NCBI RefSeq assembly: GCF_003477605.1
Contig: NZ_QUDR01000003.1
Location: 62,001 to 126,000 of the forward strand
Length of the DNA: 64,000 nt
Origin: Clostridium sp. AF37-5
GTDB taxonomy: Bacteria > Bacillota > Clostridia > Lachnospirales > Lachnospiraceae
Direction: 5' to 3'
Shown: one piece after another, positions 17,079-25,060 of the stretch
How positions within the stretch are numbered: position 1 is the first letter of the stretch
Layout: each line of letters opens with the position of its first letter
The notes under the pieces: generated by a model
What the model was told of the DNA's origin: nothing
What the model saw: only the letters and a program-made list of their open reading frames with translations
Database searches by the model: none
Program-made: the position numbers and the translations under genes

Positions 17079-18962
17079 ATGAGGAGTCGAAAGAAAAGGA
17101 TAGCAGTTTTTCTTGTGGTTGCATTGTTTATTGGTATTGCGTGCCCATATAATCAAAGAGAAATAAAAGAGATGAAAGCAGTTGAAAATAATGTTTCTTA
17201 TAAAGATGGAGATGAAATACAGCCGCTTTCTGTTGATTTGTCTGGGCAAAAAACGGTGGTGACGGGAGGTGACATAGTAATTGAAATGTCAGAGGAGATG
17301 CTTAATAGAGAAACGGCAAAATATTATTCTTCCGTTGAGTTTACCTATCAATTAAAGTTAAAAGATGAGCAATCAAGAGTTACGGAAAACGTGAGTGAAG
17401 AAGAATGGTATTATGATTACATTAGTTGTAGCATTGGATATCGAGAGACCTATCAGGAGACTACAGATTTTATGGCTGATAACGCTTCAAAAAACAAGCG
17501 TAAACAGCGTGTATCATTAGGTGAAATGAATTGTGTTAAGTGGGGGAAATATTTAAATGGTGAATTAAATCCATATAAATTTTATTTCCATATTTCGATT
17601 GCGAACTATTATCATAGTTCTAGGAATGCAAATTACTACTGGCCACGTGAAGTTGAAGAATTAGAAATAACATCTATAATGTTTATTCCTTATGAGAATG
17701 TACATTATGGTGAATCAACGCCATCGCCAATTCCGTCGACCACTCCCGTAAAAACCATGCCTACGCCATATCCGACAAGTTCGTCGGGTATTGATAAGTC
17801 TTATAAGACGGGGGCAGTAAGAAATTATCAAGTGGATTTATTACGTTATCAAACAAGCTTTCATAAAAATTGGATTTATTTTGATTTAAAGGACGAATTA
17901 AATGAGAATTGGTATCGGGTGGAAAATTATAAGGAAGTAAAAATTCGATACCGGATTCAATATAAAGATAAGGAAGAAAATTCTTGGGGAAATAACATAA
18001 TGGATTCGATTAAATTTGTTATACAAACCAATTTAGAAGAACTAGATGGATATTCAGATGCAGTAATTAACTATAAAGGTGTAGAAGCAAATAAGCCATT
18101 GTATCAATATAGACCATGTGAGAAAAAAGAATTGGAAGCTGTCATGCCGCTTTCTTTTACATATACAACAGGGTGGGGGCAGGAAATCGAACATGCGATT
18201 CCAATTGTGGGAATTACGATACAACCATTAACGACGTGGCCAGAAGATTTAGATTCTCTTACGGTTACCGGAATTGAATTTGTGGCAAAAGAGGGAGCGA
18301 TTTATCCAAGTGCTCCTCCAACACCAAGTATGACACCTACTGCAGCTACATCAACAAAAACTCCGCAAACAAGGAGTACAAATGCACCATCAATCCCGCA
18401 AAAAGTAACAAATCTTAAGCTAAAAGCGGGAAAGAAAAAGCAGATTAAGATTTCTTGGAACAACCAAAAGCAGGCAGATGGTTATGAGGTTTACCGTTCA
18501 ACGAAAAAGAACAAGGGCTACCAAAAGATAGCAGAAGGTTTCAAGAATAACTGCAGTTTTACAGATTCAAAAGTAAAGTATGCCAAAAATTATTATTATA
18601 AAGTGCGTGCTTATTACTTAAACGGGAAGGATTATCAGTATGGTGTTTTTTCGGATGTAAAGAAACTGATGTTGAGACGAAAAGCACCGGAATTCAATCT
18701 AAAAAGGAAAGTAACAACGGATGGAATCCATTATATAAGTATTCGGTTAAAAACATGTTCTGACCCATATTTGCAAATGTGGGTTCGGTTTGGAAAAAAG
18801 AAATACAAGAAAATTCCTTTATCCAAACACAAGATTAAGAAGAATACTGTATTAAACTTTAAGTACACACCTGGAAAGGGAAAGATAAGCTTTCGGATTC
18901 GAAGCTACCGGGTGCAAAACAAAAAAAGAGTGTACAGTAAGAGTAAAACAAAAAGGATTTAG
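17079..18962 (+). CDS. Secreted modular protein with duplicated domain and FN3 module
   Basis: No function recognised. The 627-residue protein starts with a basic N-terminus and a hydrophobic segment (about residues 8-22), a likely signal peptide or anchor. Two related beta-rich domains follow (about 45-205 and 240-410). Each ends alike, with LEITSIMFIPYENV before a TPSPIPSTTP linker and LTVTGIEFVAKEGA before a PTPSMTPTAA linker, so they probably arose by duplication. A fibronectin type III-like domain (about 440-530: ISWNNQKQADGYEVYRS, YYYKVRAYY) and a Lys-rich beta domain close the protein. The next gene, a Ser/Thr kinase, follows after six bases, so the two are co-transcribed. An extracellular sensor or adhesin is plausible; this is inference. 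Confidence 0.8.
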   Translation: MRSRKKRIAVFLVVALFIGIACPYNQREIKEMKAVENNVSYKDGDEIQPLSVDLSGQKTVVTGGDIVIEMSEEMLNRETAKYYSSVEFTYQLKLKDEQSRVTENVSEEEWYYDYISCSIGYRETYQETTDFMADNASKNKRKQRVSLGEMNCVKWGKYLNGELNPYKFYFHISIANYYHSSRNANYYWPREVEELEITSIMFIPYENVHYGESTPSPIPSTTPVKTMPTPYPTSSSGIDKSYKTGAVRNYQVDLLRYQTSFHKNWIYFDLKDELNENWYRVENYKEVKIRYRIQYKDKEENSWGNNIMDSIKFVIQTNLEELDGYSDAVINYKGVEANKPLYQYRPCEKKELEAVMPLSFTYTTGWGQEIEHAIPIVGITIQPLTTWPEDLDSLTVTGIEFVAKEGAIYPSAPPTPSMTPTAATSTKTPQTRSTNAPSIPQKVTNLKLKAGKKKQIKISWNNQKQADGYEVYRSTKKNKGYQKIAEGFKNNCSFTDSKVKYAKNYYYKVRAYYLNGKDYQYGVFSDVKKLMLRRKAPEFNLKRKVTTDGIHYISIRLKTCSDPYLQMWVRFGKKKYKKIPLSKHKIKKNTVLNFKYTPGKGKISFRIRSYRVQNKKRVYSKSKTKRI

Positions 18963-18968
18963 TAAACC

Positions 18969-20375
18969 ATGGGATACGAATTAACAAAAGGAACAAAACT
19001 AAATAATCGTTATGTGATTGAGTGTACACTTGGCAGTGGTGGCTTTGGAACAACCTACAAGGCAATGGACACTTTAATTGATGTTCCGGTGGCGATTAAA
19101 GAGTATGAAAACAGCAGTGAAAAAGACCGGAAAGTAGCACAGCGTGAAGTGAAGATGGCTGCTCGTTTTTATGCACTGGATGGAATTGCCTCTGCCCGTG
19201 ACTTTTTTGTTGTTGATTCGATTTCATATATTGTAATGGAATATGTTGAGGGCGAGAGCCTGAAAAAACATGTTAGAAATTATGGGACGATGAAGGGAGA
19301 AGATGTTCTTACAAAATTAAAACCTGTGATAGAGTCTCTCTGCGTGATACATAAAGAAGGAATTATTCACCGTGATATTAGCCCGGATAATTTAATGGTG
19401 ACAAAAGGTGGAAGTATTCAGCTTATTGATTTTGGTGAGGCAAGAAATTTTGAAGAACAGAGAAACAAGGAATTAACGCTTGTTTACAAGCGTGGCTATG
19501 CACCAATTGAGCAGTGCAGGCAGCGAGGAAAACAAGGAGCGTTTACCGATGTTTATTCGCTGTGTGCGACCATATATTTTGCGATTACCGGAATTGACCC
19601 GGATGATTCGGTTGAACGAATGATTGCGGACCATATGAAGCCACTGCATGAATTTTATGGTACAGGCTTGAGTGAGCATGAAATTCACGTGATTGAGCGA
19701 GGACTTTCCGTTGATGCGAAAGACCGGTTCCAAACAATGGATGAATTGTTTGAAATGCTGTATGAGAAAAAAGAGTTATCAGAATTTTCAGGTAAAGCAA
19801 ATGCTGATAAAGGAAATACAACATATCATCCTTTTAATACGGCTCATATTATGCGTGAAATCGATGATTTTTATGATAAGAAGAAAGGACGCAAAAAAGG
19901 AAGAACTGCTTCCAAAATATTTATAGCAGGTTTGATTGCGGTTCTGCTTGTGGTCGTTATTTCTGTCTTTCAAAACAAATCGGAAATAAACAAAAGACCG
20001 GTGGTGGCTGCCCCTCAAACAACAATGCCGGCGACAAGTGTACCAACGCCAACAGTAACACCATTTACTGTTACAATTGAAAATTATGTCGGGTTAGAAA
20101 AAAAGGCGGCAGTAGAAAATCTGAAGAAATTAAAAGACGAAGGTTTGACCGTGCGTTTCCAAACAAAATACAGCAAAAAGGCGAAAGGTACGGTGATTGA
20201 ACAGAATATTCCGGCAGGGGAAACGTATTCCGATGTATCGAAAAAAACGCTGCGGCTTACAATTAGCAAAGGAAAGAAAAAAATTGTTGCTACGCCGAAA
20301 CCGACAGCTACGCCGAAACCGGTGCCAAAGAAATCAAAAGTTAAATTTAATGGTGACTTAGATTCACTGTCATAA
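18969..20375 (+). CDS. Transmembrane Ser/Thr protein kinase with one PASTA domain
   Basis: A eukaryotic-type kinase of 468 residues. Seen: glycine loop LGSGGFGTTY (about 21-30), the ATP-anchoring Lys44 in VAIKEY, the catalytic loop HRDISPDN (Asp136), and DFG at Asp154. A single membrane helix lies at about 316-337. Outside the membrane are a Thr/Pro-rich linker, one PASTA-like domain (about 365-440, with GLEKKAAVENLKKL and VIEQNIPAGE) and a short ATPKP-repeat tail. PrkC-type kinases usually have three or more PASTA repeats and sit beside a PP2C phosphatase and RsgA; none of these is present, so this is an orphan kinase. The catalytic-loop Lys after HRD is Ser, as in a recognised bacterial subgroup. 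It lies between a secreted protein and a putative HTH protein. Confidence 0.9.
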   Translation: MGYELTKGTKLNNRYVIECTLGSGGFGTTYKAMDTLIDVPVAIKEYENSSEKDRKVAQREVKMAARFYALDGIASARDFFVVDSISYIVMEYVEGESLKKHVRNYGTMKGEDVLTKLKPVIESLCVIHKEGIIHRDISPDNLMVTKGGSIQLIDFGEARNFEEQRNKELTLVYKRGYAPIEQCRQRGKQGAFTDVYSLCATIYFAITGIDPDDSVERMIADHMKPLHEFYGTGLSEHEIHVIERGLSVDAKDRFQTMDELFEMLYEKKELSEFSGKANADKGNTTYHPFNTAHIMREIDDFYDKKKGRKKGRTASKIFIAGLIAVLLVVVISVFQNKSEINKRPVVAAPQTTMPATSVPTPTVTPFTVTIENYVGLEKKAAVENLKKLKDEGLTVRFQTKYSKKAKGTVIEQNIPAGETYSDVSKKTLRLTISKGKKKIVATPKPTATPKPVPKKSKVKFNGDLDSLS

Positions 20376-20387
20376 CAGGAGAACATA

Positions 20388-21713
20388 ATGGAAGAGGAAG
20401 AAAAGAGACGTATTTTTCATGAAATGATGCAAAAGTGTTTTATGAAATGCGACCGTTTCATGATTGAAAAATGGAAAACAACTGAAAAACCACTCAGTCA
20501 AGTAATTGAGGATGAGGTTAGGCAAAATGCTTATTATAACTTTTATGATAAAGTGTCAAAGGCAAAAATCGCCTCACGTCCAACCATTCAAAAATGGTTT
20601 GGTATTCATGGACAGTCGATGCCAAAAAGAGAACAGATTATTCATCTGGCATTTGTCTGTCAGTTTTCAGTGGATGAAACAAGAGAATATTTTATGTATG
20701 CTATTTCTGAACACGATTTTCAGGTGAATGATTATCACGAGATGATTGCTTTGTACGGTTTGGAAAATCATATGACTTATGAGCAGTATAAGGAGATGGT
20801 TGCTTATTTTGAACAATACAGCGATTGGAATGTGCCTGTTCGGCAGACGGCACACACGGACGAGATTTTAAGGCGTTATGAGCCGGTAAAAAATCTTGAC
20901 ACAAAAGAATTTCTTGTGTGGATGCGAAAAAACGAAGCATTATTTAAAGGCTACAGCATGACAACCTATCAAAATTATATGGCATTGTTAGAGAAAGCAC
21001 TGGCTTTTTTCAGAAAAGATATCAAACAATGTTTGTTTACTGCCTTAGAAGATGTCGGATTTTTTTCTTGGCTGAAAAACAATGACATTAAGAAAGAAGA
21101 CTACGGAAAAGAAATACGGCGTTTTATAAAGAATCAGACCCGGTTGGTAAAAAGCCCGTTATCCAAAGAAAAAGTGAAAGAAATACAATTTTTGACGAAG
21201 ATGGCATATAGTCCGCTTCGCCGTGTCTCGGATTTGATTGTAGAAATTTATGATGGTATTCATTTTCCACATACACGGTTTGGAGATATGAAGCGGAATT
21301 TGCTGCAAAAAGAAATTGGTGCAGTGGATGCGAAATATATTTCTGATATTAGTTCGATTGCTAAGCAAAAAGAAAAGGAAATGCGGCTTTTGCAGGCGTA
21401 TACCAAGTGTCGAACCGGTAAGACGGATGGCGAAACAAAATTACAGGAATTGGAGAAAGAAATTCGTAAACAGCGTCAGCGCACGCATAACATACGTCGT
21501 GCAGATTTGCTTGTCCTGATTCATTATGTGGTTTTGAAACAGTCAGGAGAGGAGTCGCCGGAAGTCGTGAAAAAGGAATTTGTAGCGATGGCAGACAGCA
21601 TACTGAATTTATGCGGTATGCGTCCGATGGATGATAAATACCCATTAGATTATTTACTGCTACAGTGCTTTGGAAGTGTTGATGTGTATACGTTGACGGA
21701 TGTTTTGGAATAG
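20388..21713 (+). CDS. Unknown cytoplasmic protein with possible N-terminal HTH
   Basis: I do not recognise the family. The 441-residue protein has no signal peptide or membrane helix and is rich in charged helices. Residues about 60-105 (RPTIQKWFGIHGQSMPKREQ, then IIHLAFVCQFSVDETREYF) resemble a Cro/C1-type helix-turn-helix, with a recognition-like helix followed by a spacing typical of such regulators. The remainder is helical, with a Lys/Arg/Glu-rich coiled-coil-like stretch at about 335-375. It starts 12 bases after the kinase gene behind a GGAG site and ends before a strong terminator, so it is the last gene of the kinase operon. It may be the kinase's substrate or a transcriptional output; that is inference from position only. 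Confidence 0.65.
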   Translation: MEEEEKRRIFHEMMQKCFMKCDRFMIEKWKTTEKPLSQVIEDEVRQNAYYNFYDKVSKAKIASRPTIQKWFGIHGQSMPKREQIIHLAFVCQFSVDETREYFMYAISEHDFQVNDYHEMIALYGLENHMTYEQYKEMVAYFEQYSDWNVPVRQTAHTDEILRRYEPVKNLDTKEFLVWMRKNEALFKGYSMTTYQNYMALLEKALAFFRKDIKQCLFTALEDVGFFSWLKNNDIKKEDYGKEIRRFIKNQTRLVKSPLSKEKVKEIQFLTKMAYSPLRRVSDLIVEIYDGIHFPHTRFGDMKRNLLQKEIGAVDAKYISDISSIAKQKEKEMRLLQAYTKCRTGKTDGETKLQELEKEIRKQRQRTHNIRRADLLVLIHYVVLKQSGEESPEVVKKEFVAMADSILNLCGMRPMDDKYPLDYLLLQCFGSVDVYTLTDVLE

Positions 21714-21725
21714 ATGTGAGATAGG

Positions 21726-21751
21726 AAAGACGGCGGTGAGCCGTCTTTTTT
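21726..21751 (+). terminator. Terminator of the kinase operon
   Basis: AAAGACGGC (21726-21734) pairs perfectly with GCCGTCTTT (21740-21748) around GGTGA and leads into a T run. It separates the kinase operon from the zinc-ribbon genes. Confidence 0.9.
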
Positions 21752-21830
21752 GTGTGCAAAAAAAAGAAAGGGGAATGGACAAGTGGGTGGTATGATAGGA
21801 GTAAGTTTTGAAGAAGGGAAGGTGTTATTT

Positions 21831-23822
21831 ATGAAAATCTGTGTCCATTGTGGAAATGCAATGAATGACGAGGCAAAATTCTGTGTAAATTGTGGAACCC
21901 AGGCAAATGGATATAGCAATTACACGTATCAATCGCAGCAAAATCGCAATTTTTTTGATAATCGCCAAATGCTTAGGCAAAATATTGGAACAAGAGAAAT
22001 GGTTAGTGGAATTATTTGGATTTGCGTTGGTGGAATACAAACATTAATATCTATTTTTGCATTTTGGTATTTGATATTTGTTGGTATTTGGAATATAGTA
22101 TTTGGAATTAAGCGAGTAAATAAAAAAGAAAAACTGTTATATATGTCAATTGATGAGATTTATAATGACTATTCGAGTCGTTTATCATCTATTATTGTTT
22201 TCCTGGTGTTAAATGTACTTTTTGGTGGAATCATAGGTATTGCAGGAGCAATTTACGATTTGGTTGTTAGAAATTATGTGATACAAAACATTCAACAGCA
22301 AAAGACATATATAGGTAATGGAATGCCGTCAAACAACCAAGTTTCATATCAGCCAATGAATCAAAGTCATGAATATATAAATAAACATCTGGATGAAACA
22401 AACAATACATTTATTGCACAAGAAGAAAAAAATCCAGACAATATAGATAAAAAAACTACCGATGCGATTCAACCGTTACTAACACGTGCAAATATGTTCT
22501 TGGAAGATGCTAATTGGGAGAAAGTAGAACAATATACGGAAAGAATTTTGGATTCTTATCCTGAATGTGCGGAAGCATATTTGCTTAAATTGATGGCTCA
22601 ATTACGTGCGCAAAATATATATGACCTGATTAAACGCGATAATGGTTTTGAAAATAATATAAATTTTCAAAGATTTTTACAATATGCAGATGAAACAAAT
22701 GCAGAACAGGTAAAACTTTTAAAGTATGAGCCTATTTACATAAGAGCTGTAGAACTTTTAAAATATGCGAAAGGAGAAGGAGCCTGTAATGAAGCAAAGA
22801 AAATGTTTCGAACGATTCCTGAGTATAAGGATGCAAATGAGCAAATAAAGGAATGTGAAATAAAAAAGGAAAAGCTAAAAGAAGAAAAGTACTATGACTT
22901 AGTAAAAAAATTTAATGGGGCACGTACAAGTGATGACTACATAAATATTCTATTTAAATTTTATGAATTACAAGATTATAAAGAGACTTCTGATTATATT
23001 TCGGAATGCGAAAAGAATATTGCTTATATTAATGCAATCAATGAAATAAGATATAGCAGTAATGTTGTAGCTCTTGAAAAGACAAAAAAATTATTTTTGG
23101 GATTTGCCGGTTTTAAGGAATCCAACAAGTATATTGAAAAAATTGATGAAAAAATTTTAATGTTGAAAAAACGTAATAAAAGAATAAAAACGATAATTAT
23201 TATTGCACTTATTGCTGTGTTTGTACTGATTGCAGTTAAATTAACAAGTTCATTTTTGTATTATCGTTCAGATGATTATAAACTGCTAAAAGCAAAAGAG
23301 TTTATGGCGAATGAACAGTATTCACAAGCAATGGAGTACTTGAATGATATGGAAGATAAAAAAGTGGCAAATCAACAAATCAAAAAAATACAATGCAAGG
23401 AGGCCAAAAGTTATTTTGAAAAAGAGGAATATGATAAAGCAATTGCGATTTATCACAAATGGGGAGAAAAAGAAGAAGAGAGAAAGGTGATACAACAAAA
23501 GGCGTTAATGTTATTATATGAAAATAAGTTTACGGAAGCAATAAAACTCTATGAGCAGATAAAGGATGAGGATAACCTTATTTTGGCGTATGATAGACTG
23601 GCTAGATATTATCGTGATTCTGGTGAATATGACAAGGCAATAGAAATTTATAATAAAATTGATTCTGAAGAGGGAAAAGAATCAGTATATGAGTTTCAGG
23701 CATATAATTTGATTGACCAAAAGCGATATGATGAAGTTGAAAAATTGTATAAGTACATTAAAAATGAAAATGTTATAAAGGATATACAAGAAGAAGTGAG
23801 TAGACAAAAAACTGAAAACTGA
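21831..23822 (+). CDS. Zinc-ribbon, TPR-rich membrane protein
   Basis: A 663-residue protein of unknown function. The N-terminus is a zinc ribbon (CVHCG...CVNCG, residues about 3-24). It is followed by two closely spaced hydrophobic hairpins (about 55-85 and 105-130), then a cytoplasmic-type region with helical repeats (about 195-440), a further membrane helix (about 450-472, IIIIALIAVFVLIAVKL) and C-terminal TPR-like repeats (about 480-655, for example SYFEKEEYDKAIAIYHKW and YYRDSGEYDKAIEIYNKI). The start ATG 21831 is preferred over an in-frame GTG at 21750, which lies inside the upstream terminator, because GGGAAGG stands at suitable distance. The next gene, 11 bases on, also encodes a zinc-ribbon membrane protein. 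Confidence 0.78.
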   Translation: MKICVHCGNAMNDEAKFCVNCGTQANGYSNYTYQSQQNRNFFDNRQMLRQNIGTREMVSGIIWICVGGIQTLISIFAFWYLIFVGIWNIVFGIKRVNKKEKLLYMSIDEIYNDYSSRLSSIIVFLVLNVLFGGIIGIAGAIYDLVVRNYVIQNIQQQKTYIGNGMPSNNQVSYQPMNQSHEYINKHLDETNNTFIAQEEKNPDNIDKKTTDAIQPLLTRANMFLEDANWEKVEQYTERILDSYPECAEAYLLKLMAQLRAQNIYDLIKRDNGFENNINFQRFLQYADETNAEQVKLLKYEPIYIRAVELLKYAKGEGACNEAKKMFRTIPEYKDANEQIKECEIKKEKLKEEKYYDLVKKFNGARTSDDYINILFKFYELQDYKETSDYISECEKNIAYINAINEIRYSSNVVALEKTKKLFLGFAGFKESNKYIEKIDEKILMLKKRNKRIKTIIIIALIAVFVLIAVKLTSSFLYYRSDDYKLLKAKEFMANEQYSQAMEYLNDMEDKKVANQQIKKIQCKEAKSYFEKEEYDKAIAIYHKWGEKEEERKVIQQKALMLLYENKFTEAIKLYEQIKDEDNLILAYDRLARYYRDSGEYDKAIEIYNKIDSEEGKESVYEFQAYNLIDQKRYDEVEKLYKYIKNENVIKDIQEEVSRQKTEN

Positions 23823-23833
23823 GGAGGATTTTT

Positions 23834-25003
23834 ATGATATGTAAATATTGCGGAACACTTGTTTCCGACGAAATGAAATTTTGTACGAACTGTGGTAAAA
23901 AAATGGAAAGAAAAACAAGCTATTGTACTAATTGCGGGAATATAATTAATTTTAATTCAAAATTTTGCAATATATGCGGAGCACCAACTATTATAGCGGA
24001 AAAGATGAAAAAAATACGAGTAAGTAAGGTGTATTCGTTAATTATGTTAGCAATTACGGCACTTGTTGTAGCTTTTGTGCCCTCAGTTACCTTAAGTGGA
24101 AGTGATATAGCAGACAACATATTTTACAGTAACGCAAATCAGGTTAGAGTAGCAGTTGATCATGGCGCAGTGGGAATTATGTCTAAATGGCCTAATTTTC
24201 ATTCAGCAAAAGCTATTCTATTGCCTTTATTATTAGTTAGCCTCAGTATTCTTGTAATATCGGCAGGGTTGCATTTTATTAATAGGTGGTGGCCGGCGAT
24301 GATTCCGGTAGTGGTATTTGCAGGCATTGTTATATTTAGTGATTTTTTGCTTTATAATTCATTGCGTGACCAGTGCAAACATTTTGGATTCGGATTCTTA
24401 TTACATATTATATGTATTGTTTTACTGGCAGGCTCCTTTTCATTAAACCGTTACCGGACAAAAATGCGGCAAGATGCAGTTTCTAAAGGAATGCGATATA
24501 AAATGCAAAAACCTGAGATAATTGCAATTATTGGTGTGGCGTGTTTTGTTGCTGTTGCAACTGTGTTTTCTATTGTTAAATATACGCATAAGTACACGGA
24601 ATATTTTCTAGAAACTCCACAAGCATTTTATACAGACCGGATGGAAGCTGTAAAACAAAGTGCTAAAGAAGTTATACAATTGAAAATACCAAGCGAAGAT
24701 GATATTTCTGAATACCGGGTGATGGATTACGAAGGTGATGGGAATGGAAGGTATGTAGTGCTTATGGGTAAAGATGGATATAGCGAATATTATTATGCGG
24801 TGTGTATCACGGCAGTAGATATATATACTGGTTATTATCACTACAGCGATAATGTGAGTAGTGGTTATAATCCTGATTACGTTATGGATGAAGCAAAATC
24901 AAAAGATTGGGGGGGAGAAAATTATGATGCAGTGGATTATGAGCAAGAGTTAAAAAAGGGGGACAGGGTACCATATAGTTGGAGTTCTAATTATGTTGGA
25001 TAA
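23834..25003 (+). CDS. Double zinc-ribbon multi-pass membrane protein
   Basis: Function unknown. The 389-residue protein opens with two CxxC...CxxC zinc ribbons (CKYCG/CTNCG and CTNCG/CNICG, residues about 3-50). Five likely membrane helices follow, at about 60-80, 115-138, 143-165, 176-196 and 217-240. The C-terminal 145 residues are hydrophilic and rich in Tyr and Asp, with a VMDYEGDGNGRYVVLMGKDG segment that is probably beta-structured. The gene follows the TPR protein after 11 bases with a GGAGG site, so the two should be co-expressed. Zinc-ribbon-led membrane proteins of this kind are common in Firmicutes but mostly uncharacterised. Confidence 0.78.
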   Translation: MICKYCGTLVSDEMKFCTNCGKKMERKTSYCTNCGNIINFNSKFCNICGAPTIIAEKMKKIRVSKVYSLIMLAITALVVAFVPSVTLSGSDIADNIFYSNANQVRVAVDHGAVGIMSKWPNFHSAKAILLPLLLVSLSILVISAGLHFINRWWPAMIPVVVFAGIVIFSDFLLYNSLRDQCKHFGFGFLLHIICIVLLAGSFSLNRYRTKMRQDAVSKGMRYKMQKPEIIAIIGVACFVAVATVFSIVKYTHKYTEYFLETPQAFYTDRMEAVKQSAKEVIQLKIPSEDDISEYRVMDYEGDGNGRYVVLMGKDGYSEYYYAVCITAVDIYTGYYHYSDNVSSGYNPDYVMDEAKSKDWGGENYDAVDYEQELKKGDRVPYSWSSNYVG

Positions 25004-25060
25004 AATATAGGAAAGAAAGGAAAAGTATAGTGATAAATTAACACTATATCGGAGAAAAAT

